From Tyto alba (taxonomy: Eukaryota; Chordata; Aves; Strigiformes; Tytonidae): a stretch of DNA of 64,000 nucleotides. Within the stretch, counting starts at the first letter, position 1; the number at the start of each line of letters is the position of its first letter. Shown piece after piece: positions 44,603 through 57,300 of this stretch. Under the pieces are notes generated by a model, which saw only the letters and a list, made by a program, of their open reading frames with translations, was not told the DNA's origin and did no database searches. The position numbers were made by a program, and so were the translations under genes. The stretch covers positions 19,213,518 to 19,277,517 of the forward strand of contig NW_024881313.1 of the NCBI RefSeq assembly GCF_018691265.1, given 5' to 3'.

Positions 44603-47600
44603 AATATATACAGGACAAACATCTGAACTAATCAAAACTATTTATTAGTGTCTCGGTATGAGAAAATATATTAGCACCATCAATGTTCTTTGCTTCCAAA
44701 TGCCAGGTTGCAATTTAAAAGTGTTTCAGTTACAACAGCCCAGTGCATGGGCAAAAGGACAAGACAAACATGCTCTTAATGAAGCTGGGATTTCAAGATG
44801 CATTCCTGTGTTTAAAATCAGAGAGGCTCACCTCTGGAGGAGATTTTTGGGACTTCTTTGCTGCAGAGCTTTCTGAATCCCAGTAAAGGGTACCCAACTA
44901 GAGTGGCCACCCAAAATTCCCTCCAACACCCCCTCTCACTAAAAGTGCTGTATTCCACTCAAATCTAGCCCCTCCAACTCTGCTTTTTGCTTTATCAGAT
45001 CTTTTACCAAAAGATCCCTTGTCCACTCTTCCTCCCACTGTCAAAAGGATCAAGTGGAGGAAAGTCAAAGAGAACAACTCAGTTGTCTTGTCTTCACAGA
45101 TGGCTGCCTGGTCATCTAAGGCCATGTATTTCTTTTCTTCAACAGCTATATAAATTCCCGAACCTTGTAATCAAATAAAGATAAAAATAACACAAATCTC
45201 TTCATGCGCTTCACAATTATCATTTAAATTGACATACTATCATTACTCAAAACTTAATTTTTCCTGGCGTCTTAGATATCAATTATCTTTTCAAACAAGT
45301 TGCTACTAACAAGCATAAACTTCCCCTAATGAGATTGTAACACTAGAATACGCATGTTTGAACAGGCAAAAGGAAAATAATTACTGGAATGAATTTGGGG
45401 CTCTATGTCTAGTTTCTTCTACTTCCACATCATTTTTTCTTGGATATTTCTTTGACCATTTCTACTTTATACACTATTTATATAGGACTGCCCAGAAGTG
45501 CCTAGTGTTCTTAAGCAATTATTACTTTGTCTTCTCCAGATCCTTACTAATATGGCATATTCTTTAAACATCATGCGGAAAAAAATACACGGAGCACATA
45601 TGTGGTTTCAAATATCTAAAAGACAAAATATATGGAAGTGCTAAGGAAAAAAATATAATTCAATATTTATACAATAAGTCAACAGAGTGTTAAACTTCAG
45701 TATGAATAACAAGCAAACAGAGCACTGAAAACAAAGGGTGAGCTCAGAATGAATAGTTCATCCTTGAGATGGATTTGCTAAATTTTCTATTTATTTTAGA
45801 AACATGTGACAACTGCTAAAACAGGATTGTACAGTCATTGAAGCATTGGACCTGTTCAGATTTCTATTGAGATGTCTCTTTAGAAAACAAAAGGGGCATA
45901 CCCATGACTAGGTTTAAGACATACGATGGTGTTATCACAGATCAACATTTTTCCAGCCTGTAATACAGATTCCTGACAATCCTTATGTTCCTTCTAAGAG
46001 GGTCACCTAAAGGTGAGATAAAAAAGCCTCTGGGCAGGAGCCTTATGGTCACTGCACGGAAGGATGCACCTCCACTGGAAAATTTTGAGTTCATGTATCA
46101 AAAAATATTCAAACCCACTGCATTAAACAAATGGTATTTTAGTAACTTCATTGCTACACGGGTTTCTTCAAGAGTATAGGGAACCCCTAGATTAACTCAG
46201 ATAAAGACAAGCTTTTGTAGGTAAGACATTCTGTAAGGCAACCATCAAGGTTCAGAAATGACTGCATAAATATACCACCACCAAACACGACACTCTTCTC
46301 CTCAGTGGAGCTTCTCAAGTTTGAGGGAACACACCTACATCCTGTCACACAGATAATGAAATGTGTTTCAGATGTGCAGAATAAGGGAGCTACAAAACCA
46401 AAAATCAGGTTCTGGAAATCTTTCATTTCCAGAGCTGTCTTCCAGATTTCACTGATCTACCTTTCAGCTGCTTTTGTAATCACATTTCATTGCTGTGAAA
46501 ATGCTTGAGCTGAAGTTGCAAAGTGCAGCACTGATGCAGGCTGCAAAGCACTTATGATTAGGAGACTGCTTGGAAAAGGAAACAACATGGTCATCAAGTG
46601 AGGTCAAGCAGGTGCAAGCCAGCAGAGCTCAGTAAATGAGTCTATTAATGACAAACTGATGTGATAAGAAGCAGTCACTCAATTTAGCTGCACTGGTATT
46701 ACAGGGTTAGCAAGGGTACAATACACAAATATATATTTACAATTCTGGCATCTGTTCTTTCAAAATACCTCCTTCAGAAACAGCTCTGATTAGCAAACAG
46801 ATTTCAGTCTTCACAATCACACTGAATTAGAATTCACTGTCAACATGTAACAGGCTGTATTGCTGTATCAGTTTTAGATGCAGCTAGATAACTTTCAACT
46901 TACTCTTTAATACTGCTTACTTATGAGTGGCATATAAATCGCTAAAACATGTTTTACAGATTAAGGAATTGAAAACTAAATAGTAATATTTTGCCAAATA
47001 TTATTATAGTAAGAGAAAACGAACAGACTATTTACATGATTTAGCAGAAAGAAATCCCAATTTATACATAAAATTGATCTCCTTTGTTTTCATTTCAATG
47101 TTCAGATCATGTTAGATAGCAACAGATCTTCCTATTATCACATTTCTTCCAAGAACAAGACCGTATTGCTACTAGTTATTATCTGGCTGATAAATATATA
47201 CGATAACCACCACGGTAACAGATAACTACAGTTCATAACACTGTCAAAAGCATGTTTGCTCTTTGCAGTTTAGTAGCAGGCACAGCCTAACATTAGTCTA
47301 GTACTTTTTGCCATTACAGTAGTACAAGAGACCAGGTAAAGATAGAGGCCAGCCTCATCCGTCTCTAGAGCCTAGTCCAGAGCTCTTTTAGGAGAATCCA
47401 TTTCCATGTCTCTTTCATTGCTGGAACAGCCCAAGTGGTCCAAATGCTCTTGGAGAATAAGACAGGCTGAACTAGGTCAGCCCAGGCTTTTCCTGGTTTA
47501 ACAGTCCAGAAGCACCATGCAAATCAAGACTGAAGAAGAAATACACAAGGAGTCAGCATAAGATAAAGTATGTCACAAAATAACAAAGGACTAGAGAAGC

Positions 47601-47742
47601 AGTCCTTTTCTTTTTCAGGACTATGGCAGATGAGAATAGCCACAGTATCTCTACAGCAGCTCTCTTCTCTACAGTCTTTAGTTTCTCCTGCATTACCGAG
47701 CTCAGATGCACTACACCATGACTGTTCCTATGTCATCCCATA

Positions 47743-47772
47743 GAAAAAAAACAAAACAAAACAAAAAAAAAA
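47743..47772. repeat. A-rich (CAAAA)n simple repeat
   Basis: Interrupted A runs with CAAAA units, intergenic, about 0.5 kb from the CR1 tail. Confidence 0.85.
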
Positions 47773-48260
47773 CGGCTTTTTCAGAATTGGCAGCTTTGAC
47801 AACTTACTGCTTTGGTGCACAGGAACTATGATCAGTTGAAGAAATCCTTCAGGATTTGAGACAGACCAGCTCCCTAATGGATTCTTACTATGTATCATCT
47901 TGCCTTTTGCTCCCTCAAGCTGTTTTTTCTCTAGGTACCAATACAGTATTACTTGCAAGGACAGAGAACTGAAATACGTGCTTCTTTAGAAAGCTTTCAG
48001 TTTTCCCATAGTTTTCTGTATTGTTTCAGAGATATTAAACTCACAAGACTTGTTGACTAAAAACACATTCAGTCCAGCTCTATGAAATGGCGTACAACTG
48101 TGGCACTCTGGATGGCCATATGTGGTGGTTTCATCCCAACATACACTCCTAACCCTAGTTCTACTATCACGTTTTGTGAAGAAATCTTCAAAAGAAGCCT
48201 GTATAGTTTTTGTCCAGTTCTTATGTCATAGGAACCTAAACATAGAGCTTTTAAATTTAT

Positions 48261-50500
48261 AATAGAATCACAGAATAGTTTGGGTTGGAAGGGACCTTTA
48301 AAGGTCAACTAGTCCAACCCCCCTGCAATGAGCAGGGACACCTTCAACTAGGTCAGGTTGCTCAGAGCCACGTCCAACCTGACCATGAATGTTTGCAGGT
48401 ATGGGACATCTGCCACCTCTCTGGGCAACCTGTTCCAGTATGTCACCACACCCATCGTAAAAAATGTCTTCCTTATATCTAGTCTAAATCCATCCTCTTT
48501 TAGTTTAAAACCATTACGCCTTGTCCTACCACAACAGGCCCTGATAAAAACTTTCTCCCCACCTTTCTTATAAGGCCCCTTTAAGTACTGAAAGGCTGTA
48601 ATATGGTCTCGCAGAGCCTTCTCTTCTCCAGGCTGAACCTCCCCAACTCTCTCAGCCTGTTCTCACAAGAGACCTGCTCCAGCCCCCTGATAATTTTTGT
48701 GGCGTCTTCTGGACTTGCTCCAACACATTGTCATGGTTTAACCCCAGCTGGCAACTCAGCACCAGGCAGCCACTTGCTCACTGCTCTCCCCTCTCAGTAG
48801 GATGGGGAGGAGAATTGGAAAAAAACCATAAAACTTATGGGTTGAGATAAGAACAGTTTAATAACTAAAATAAAATAAAATATGATCATAATAATATAAT
48901 AACAATAATGAAAATGAATATAGCAAAAAGAGAGAGAAAAATAAAACCCAATAAAAGACAAGTAATCCGCAATGCATTTGCTCACCTCCCACTGTCCAAT
49001 GCCTGAGCAGCAATCTGCTCCTCCAGGCCAACTCCTCCCAGTTCATATACTGAATGTGACACTCTATGGTATGCAATATCCCTTTGGTTAGTTTGGGTCA
49101 GCTATCCTGGCCGTGCTCCTTCACAGCTTCTTGTGTACCTCCTCACTGGCAGAGCACAGGAAACTGAGAAATCCTTAATTTAGGAGAAGCACTATTTAGC
49201 AGCAACTAAAACATTGGTGTGTTATCACCATTACTCTCACACTAAACACAGCACTACCAGCTAATAGGAAGAAAATTAACTCTCTCTCAGCCAAAACCAG
49301 GACACAGGTCCATGTCTTTCCTGTTCTGAGGGCTCCAGAGCTGGATGCAGTACTGCAGGGGGGCTCTCACCAGAGCAGAGTGGGAGAATCACCTCCCTCC
49401 TCTTCAGGGCTGCTCCTAAACCCTTCCTCCCCCAGCCTGTATCGATACCGGGGGTTGCCCCAATCCAGGTTCAAATGGACCCACTTCTCAAGCTTGCCCA
49501 GGTCCTTCTGGGTGGCATCCTGTCCCTCAGGTGTGTCAACTGCACCACTCAGCTCAGTGTCATCTGCAAATTTGTTGAGGGTGCACTCAATCCCACTGTC
49601 TATATCACTGATGAAGATATTAAACAGTACTGGTCCCAGTACGGACCCCTGAGGGCCACCATTTGTCACAGATCTCCATCTGAACATTGAGCCTTTGACC
49701 ACCACCCTCTGGATGTGAACATCCAACCAATCCCTCATCCACCAAACAGTCCACCCATAAAATCCATCTCCAATTTAGAGAGAAGGATGTTGTGGGGGTC
49801 CATGTCGAAAGACTTATAGAATTCTAGATAGACAATATCCATAGCTCTTATGTTGTTCACTGATCTAGTCACTCCATCATAGAAAGCCACTGGGTTGGGC
49901 AGACAGGACTTGCCCTTAGTGAAGCTGTGCTGGTTGTCTCAAATCACCTCCCTGCCCTCCATGTGCCTTAACACAGCTTCTAGGATCTGTTCCATGATCT
50001 TCCCAGGCACAGAGGTGAGTAGTTGGTAGTTCCCAGGGTCCTCTTTTCTACCCTTTTTAAAAATGGGTGCTGTGTTTCTTTTTTTCCAGTCCCCAGGGAC
50101 TTCACCTGACTGCCATGACTTTTCAAATATCATGGACAGAGGCTTGGCAACTACATCAGCCAATTCCCTCAGGACTCTGGAATGTACCTTGTCAGGTCCC
50201 ATAACTTATGTATTTTCAGGTTCCTCAGGTCGTCACAAACCTGATCTTCTCTTACACTGGGAGGGGCTTTGCTCCCCAGTCCCCATCTTGTGGTCCATCC
50301 ACTTGAGAGGTGTGGGAAGAGAGGCTTCCAGTGAGGGCTGAGGCAAAAATGTTGGGAGTATCTCAGCCTTCTCCTTACCCGTTGTTACCAGTTTGCCAGT
50401 CTTGCTCATCAGGAGGTACGCTTGCTTTGACCTTCCTTTTCTGGCTGACATATCTGTAGAAGCCCTTCTTACTATTCTTTGCATCCCCTGCAGTTTTTAT
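48261..50500 (-). mobile_element. CR1 LINE, copy B, split by a solo LTR
   Basis: A long CR1 in minus orientation. The 3' end is at 48261 (AATAGAATCACAGAATAG, then GGTTGGAAGGGACCTTTAAA), the classic 3' UTR runs to 48728, and it resumes at 49305 after the LTR (CAGGTCCATGTCTTTCC). The RT region follows: [13 protein letters not shown] with [16 protein letters not shown] near 49520-49650, and VRESW-type upstream parts such as [19 protein letters not shown] near 49939-50202. The 5' end is uncertain; CR1-like coding (RSKQAYLLMSKTGKL) reaches about 50484. It carries the same TGA after GREVI and the same frameshift as copy A, so it is dead. It lies between CUBN and the TRDMT1 3' end. Confidence 0.93.
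48729..49304 (-). mobile_element. Solo LTR of an avian endogenous retrovirus, inserted in CR1 copy B
   Basis: A 576-bp element bounded by TGTCATGGTTT and AAACCAGGACA, which form an imperfect terminal inverted repeat with the TG...CA ends of LTRs. It contains the A/T-rich stretch (48860-48950) typical of an LTR group I know from neoavian genomes. On the minus strand an ATTAAA polyadenylation-like signal follows that stretch (complement of TTTAAT at about 48857), which suggests minus orientation. There is no internal retroviral sequence and no second LTR. A clean target-site duplication is not visible. The break in CR1 text (CTCCAACA / GGTCCATG) proves it inserted after the CR1. Confidence 0.85.
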
Positions 50501-50589
50501 GTCTTTTATCTGTAGGTCTTGTGTAAGGTGGAATGATCCTACCCTGAATAATGTAAGTGAGAACAGAAACAGGCAAGTTATTGTCAGGG

Positions 50590-51249
50590 TTGTGATAATC
50601 TTAAAGTATTTTTATTCAGCTGCACCTAAACCAATCATTCCAGACAGATACAGTTGGGTTCCAGAAACTTACAAGTATTTAGTGAGGATGAGACAACCAT
50701 GAACAAAAGATGACACTGGGTCATCTGAAAAATTGTATACAAAAGATTGAATTTAATAGTTTAATTAGCTACCAAAACCACATCAAAATCTCAGATCATA
50801 TATACAATAAATCTTTTAAGAATGGACCACTGGTATTTACAGATGAAGACATCTTACATATAGAAGTTGGTCTCTGCAATTAATTATAACAGCTTTTACA
50901 TATACAGCCTTTTTATACTGTATTGAGGAGACAGTTTTAAGATAAAAAAAAATAGTCTTATCCATTTTCACTGAGGTATACGTAAATGCTGCTCCTTTTT
51001 GTTTTGCAAACTAGAAAGGACATTGAATAAAGCAATTAAGTCCTGGAAACTTCCATTTAAATAGAATACCTCTACAGTTCAAATTCACCATAAAATCAAG
51101 GTATTAAAAATATATCAGAACTGTTCAGCAAAATGTCTGGACGGATATTTTAGTAAGCTATGATTTTTGTTCAGCTGCCACCAGCTTTCTCTTGAAAAAT
51201 TGAAGTATTTTCTGTCACCAGTCTGTACCCATCAGATTCAGGCTCTAAA
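50590..51249 (-). other. TRDMT1: Putative TRDMT1 3' UTR
   Basis: Follows the TAA on the minus strand. The first clear AATAAA on that strand is at 50611-50616 (TTTATT on plus), which would put cleavage near 50590, just outside CR1 copy B. The end is an inference; other signals could be used. Confidence 0.4.
50611..50616 (-). terminator. TRDMT1: Candidate polyadenylation signal of TRDMT1
   Basis: AATAAA on the minus strand, about 640 nt after the stop codon. Confidence 0.4.
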
Positions 51250-51350
51250 TTATCCAAGTAGAATAGAGATCAATTTTGCCACCACATGTACATTGAGGCT
51301 GTTTCCCAGAAGACGGTAGCATTGCTTTATTGTTACTTTGTCAGGAAAGC
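51250..51350 (-). CDS. TRDMT1: TRDMT1 last coding exon: motif X and stop
   Basis: Completes Gly, then FPDKVTIKQCYRLLGNSLNV and HVVAKLISILLG with TAA at 51250-51252. RLLGNSLNVHVV is motif X, part of the S-adenosylmethionine site. Human has Arg where this has Cys (KQ-R/C-YR). Acceptor TTGTTTTAG|GC follows a T-rich tract. Confidence 0.95.
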
Positions 51351-54300
51351 CTAAAACAAAAAAACACATAGTGAAATATCATTAGTCTGGGTTTGTTCCT
51401 AGCATTTAATCTACTCCTTTTTCCAGTGAACAGTTCAGTTATCATGGATTGCAGCAGGTTTCACCCCCCTGCCTCTAAAATTCATAGTTACAAAAAGAAT
51501 TCCCAAACAGTTCATTGGATTTGTATCAGTTCTTCCATTAGCAGTACTGCCATCTCTAAAGTTTAACAAGAAACCCCAAAACATTGCTCTGTTGTGTAAC
51601 TAATGCCAATCTATCTTCCCTTCATATAGTTCAAAACATCCAGCAGTCTCAAGGAGGGGCAGCAGCACCTAAAACACTGCACAACCACTACTCTAGAGAA
51701 CATCCACAGAGGAACATGGCCATGGCAGAAAGAAAAAATGATGATTCTTTAGATGGACTAAAGTGCATTTCTCAGTAAGCTTCATATTGCAATTCCAATA
51801 TGAACCCCTCTAACCAGTTGAGGCAAATCAATATACCACTCACAGTGCATATACCACCCGTACAGATTAAGCTATGAGCAAGGCTTATTCAGTGAGTGAT
51901 CAAGCAGCTGAACAATTTTCCATGTAAGTCAATGCTGACCCTGTCAAATGCACCCAGAAATACAGACAGCATCTCAAACGTTCCTCACATGGCAAGTGCA
52001 TTGACTGGCAGAAAGAAGGGAGGTACAGAAAAAATTAAACTGGTCCAGGTATTGTGAAAGCTGTGCTGTGTACTGAGTGCACAAAGATGACCAAGCTTCT
52101 GAGAATGAAGAAGTTGCCAAGAGCCAGCCAGTCTGCTGTAACTGTCCTTGCTTGTACTTTTAGCTTACTCCAGCTTTGAGCTAAAGCACATTTGCTTCAA
52201 CTTGAGTGAAAGAGGAACAGCAGTGGTGATTCAACCATTAGGGTAGGGTCATTGCTAAGCTGCTGAACCTTGGTCACATTATTTGATCGTTCCTTAAGAA
52301 GAAAACCTAACTTTGAGCCCAAGGTCATCACCAGCCAGATTAGCTTTAATGCATGAAGACATTGTGTGTGCAAGTAGTGATACATACATTTTGAAGTTTT
52401 CACACCACTTGAAAAATCCTCTTGTGGGGATTGCTCAGGAAAGAACATGGTTGAACAGCTGCTGAGCCAAGGGTGGAAAACTGAGGAGGTGGTGTCTGGG
52501 AGGAGTTGTTCCATCCTCCTCTGCCAGTTATTAATGCCTCCAATGTGGACTGCTCTGGTAAACACATCTTCTGCCAGCTCTATCCACTCTGCTCAGCTTC
52601 CTGGCACTCACATTTGGGCAACCATTCTTCAGAACAATCACTTTCACTCCCACACACACCTCCTTAGATGGAGTTTTCACAGTAAATCACTGAATAAGGT
52701 AGAGAATCTACACATCTTAAAAGATTATATAAAAATAATTATGTATTTATGCACAAACATATATATACGTGACCTTATAGCTCAAGAAGCTTATCTGAAC
52801 CTCAAAAATTTCAGTTTCTTCTTCTGACTCTTGGCAACTGAAAGTCTGAATTCATTTTCAGGGTTCACTGTTTTCTTTATCCCAAGGCTCCTCCATCTGC
52901 CTGTAACATTACCTTGCACCTTCTAGCTTCTTGGCTCAAGTGTAGTCTACATCAGAAGGACAGATTTAACAACGCATAGTATACTGGCACTTGCTGCACA
53001 GCTCTCACTGTATCATTTAGGTCATGCATGCTACTTGACAATGTTGCCATCTTGACAACACACGCTACCACATTGTGCTGGCTTTCCACTAGGCTGCCAT
53101 TTGTTTCCTAATAGCTTGTGTACATCACTAATAGGAGAAATGGAAAAGGCATCCTGACATTACCCTCATGAAAGCAGGTCGCAGGTGCAAGAATGCTCTG
53201 ATAGCTTTTAATGATATTGCCGTGGGACCCACAGTAGTGGCTAAGACAAATGACTATAGTATTTCACCGACCTATAGAGCAATTACTATTTATACATTTA
53301 GATGTTAAAAGCACAAATAAATCTGTAATGTTAAGAATGAACAATGATTTTAACTCTGGATCACACCTATTGGAAAAGGCCACCAATTTGTTACAATATA
53401 GAACCATTTAGACACAATCATGTTTCTTCTGATAATACTGTAGCTGCAGCTAGTGACAGCATCTGTTACAAAGCTCCCTATCATTCTCTTCATTTTCAGC
53501 TTATAGTTTTCTCATTCTTTAGCTCCTTGGACCAACAACATATCTGCAGTGGGTACATTTCCAGGCTTTCTGTTGTTGAAAATTTCATCCCAAATGTTGC
53601 TGTCACTACAGAACACAGGAGAAGAGAAATTATAGCACATTTCCCTCTGAAAATACCACACTTCACAATAATGACTTGAAATTTAACATGGGAGAAACGC
53701 TGTCAGGGAAACACCCTTTGCTGTAGCCATAAATATATCAACTTTCAAAAAACCCCACAGCTTGCAAATCCTTAAAGAAACGTATAGTACCTAAATTCAC
53801 CAGATATTTCAATCAGCCTAGAGCTGAGTAACACTTTTTTTTTAAGTACAAAGTGGGAAATGTCTTAGATTAAACACGCAAGAAAGAAATGTCAGACTTG
53901 TGACTCAGCACAGGGGGAAAAATTTGTTCTGCCTATGAATCAGGAGTATATGTGAGAGGAAGCCACCAGATAAGAGAGGCTTATTTCATGTGTTGTGGAA
54001 GTTGGAAAAGTAATACAGCATGGCAGGGAACTGCAAGAACTGTAAGGAAGGTCCTATGATTAAGGCAGAAGGGTACTGCCCTCTGAAAGGTGGAATCCAT
54101 CCCTGTTCCTCCCTCCACATTTCCCAGGTGGCAAAAGACACGTTTGCTAAATGAGTGCTTCGTAGAAGGTGATGACCTGGATGCTGCTCAAATTCAGAAG
54201 CCTGACTTGTCTTGAGAGTTCAGTTCTGGTTTGCAAAACTACTGAAGCTCACAGCTGCCCCTGACGATGATCCCTGAACAGAGAAAGCATGGCATCATTC

Positions 54301-57300
54301 CAAGCACTCTGAAATGGTGAAGGCCAGGTTTTGCAAACTGATCACCCTAAATTAATGGAGTCTTCCAAACATAGATTTCTTGGTTGGCTCGGTTCTCCCT
54401 CTGTAAAATACAAGCAATATTAACCCTACCACACCTCTCAGTGATGTTGCAAAGACCAATTTAACATTTGGAAAACACAAGCTGTATTTTTTAAAAAAGA
54501 GAAAATGGGCAATTCTGTGCTCAAAAGGGAGCTTGAACAGCATAATAAACCTACACAAGCCCAAACCAATCCTGTTGAGATCAAGTTTCTTTACACCAGC
54601 CTACATCAATACGGAACAGAGCTCTGCTAAGAAAAAGGCTGTCTGCAAAAAGAACAAATTTATTAAAAAAGAGAAGCTATGAAAAAATCCTGCATGTTAG
54701 TATGTAACTCAACACAGCACACTCCTGCAAATAGTCTTAAACAAGTAAGCTTGATTTTTCAACCTTGATAACATTCTTTGAATGTAGTAATTGTGAATAT
54801 AACTACATAATAAATGAGAAAACCAATTAAATTTGCAAAAGAAAGAAATATCTAAAAACTATTGGTACTCCTCAGAACTCTATGTCACTGATGAAATCAG
54901 AGAAAAATACAACAAATCACTTAATATCAGTGGTGTCTTATTTTGTGGAAGCTTGTGTTGCTGAGAGACAATACATTGATCTGATGTGACAGCAGCAGGC
55001 CAAGATCCTTAGCAGGTAGTAACAGCTGCACTTTTTTGCCTGCCTTGCTTTACAAGTGGAACTCTGGTGAATTTATTTCACGCTTAATTCTGGTTGACCT
55101 GTGTCCAATGTACTGGTATTGATGAGTCTTGTTCATTGACTCCCTTCTTCTCCACAAAAACAGTTAGAAAATGAAGTAACTGACCAAGGGCTAGGACTGC
55201 CTTTTCTAGAAAACAGAGCCGACTTGAAAGACCATTAACTGAAGAGTTTGGTTACTCCTGAACAAAGAAGTATCTGTATCTTCTGAGATTCCATTCCTGT
55301 CAGCAGCTGCAAATGTGTGGAAGGGAGAAAGCAAGCAGCTCAGACACTGAGAACCACTAACAGACCTCCTGAACTAGCAGGGTCTGTTGACTTACCACAG
55401 TTGTGAGTAATGCTAGCTGCTGAATAAATAGTTTCAACTTTAAACAAAGGTATTCCTTCACTGCCATTCAGTAACAGAGCATTTCTCATGCCAAAACTTT
55501 TTTATTACTTTATGAAGATAAACCTATCCACAGAAGCTGGCTCTTATAAAATATAAAAAACTAGTGGAAATTCAGAGAAATTCAGAGTTAGCCAAATAAC
55601 AAGAATCAATCATAAGAATCAATCCAAAAAGAAATGCAAAATAAAAAGCATGGATTAGTCCCCAGTAAAAAGACTACACTGGCATTTCTGAAGAACGATA
55701 CAAAAATAGGTACTTTGAAGCACATACCAAATTCCAGAGGGAATCCATGAAGATTTGCTATTTCTCTTGGGGTAAAGTACCTCAGTTTTAGTGTTGACAA
55801 TTTCACAAGCCTCTCTTCTTCTGGTAACTCCTCAATGTGTTTAAACACTGATTCAAGCTATGAAGAACATCCAAAACAACAGATATCACTGATGCAGGCC
55901 AAATATGCAAAATTTAACACTCATATCTTAACAAAATATTTATTTGATTATCACAGTGCCAAAGACAATAGCATGTTTTGCTTGAAAGTATGAATGGTGG
56001 TGTATTTTTGCAGCCAATATCTCAATACATGGATTTGTAAGAAAGAAATCAATGTTGCCATGAGAGCATTCATAATTTCTTCCTCCAGTTACAAGCTACA
56101 CCAATACTTAACAAGGCAATCAAAGGACTACAAGCATTTGTTAATGACAGGATAGTGATTTAATATAACTCCATAGCAAACCATCCACACAAATTAAGCT
56201 GTATGGATGCAGCTGTTTTTAATATATTTGCTTTGCAATTATCCTGAATTCTAAAGCTGCATTCTTCTTATGCTTAAAAACGCCATATAGTATTAGTGAA
56301 CAGCACAGAAGTGTAAGAGGAGGTGCTTGTGTACAAAACAGGCTTTGTGAAAAGTATGTTTGAATGATGATTCACCAATACATTTATTTTTACCTTCCCC
56401 AATGCCAAAATACCACTTTGTGGTGAACTTAGTATCAACAGTAGAACATTTCAAAATACTGTGTCATCCCAGATAAATAATATTTTTGAAATTCAAACAT
56501 GTTAAACATTTGACAATACTTACTGGATCATCTGTGTACAAAAAATGGCCCTGGATTCACAACACTGTACTGTAGTTTATCCATAGTATTATTTTCATAG
56601 GATTATAATTCTGTGAAACCTCCATATGACACTATGGATAATAAAATAATTGCAACTCATCTTCTCCAAAGACAGAGGGACATATATAATTTTGATTTAA
56701 ATAAACTGTTGTTTAGGAATGAAAAGTAAATCAAGTGGAAACTCAGTTGCCATAAAATGTAGTTTTTCGGAATAACAAAGCAGAAGACAGAAAAAACAAG
56801 TTTTAAAACAAGTAATTCTCATATGTTATTCTACACATTCTTACCTGTACATCTACTGCTGTCTGCAGAACTGAGCCTGTCCCTTCTACATAGTGTCCAT
56901 ACCTTAACAAGAACAGTAACAATCTTAAATTAGTATTTTCAATGGACCTCATAGTACAACTGCAAAGATGCAGGGAGGTTACTTAGGTTCCTTTGCTATG
57001 ATTAACAAATAGCCTCCTGGATAGATGAAGCAAAAGGCCTTGTTACTAACAATGCCAACCCCTGGAGTGCAGTAGCCTCTGAACATGCTCTCTAGGCATG
57101 AGTCCGCAATCAACACCCAAGGGTTTATCCACACTAATGCCTTATATAAAGCAACTAGGCAACTATACAAGGCCAAGGAATTCAAGCACAGAATCATCAG
57201 AAAGGGCCATCTACACTGCACAAACCAATTTTACATTAAGGCAAAATGTGTTAAAGGCCAAATGGTCCTAGGGGTTCAAATCGGCTTTCCATATTCAAAG

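Larger units (their letters stand above)
39531..48260. other. Intergenic region between CUBN and TRDMT1 (left part)
   Basis: About 8.7 kb with no convincing gene. It holds simple repeats (listed) and AT-rich unique sequence. Reading frames of 60-106 codons occur, several overlapping on the same strand, none with a recognisable domain, splice pattern or initiation context that stands out. Confidence 0.65.

Noticed and set aside
48700..49330. Full endogenous provirus
   Set aside because: Only one LTR-sized block; CR1 sequence resumes immediately on both sides.
49367..50484. RT-like open frames in the intergenic region
   Set aside because: CR1 copy B, as above.
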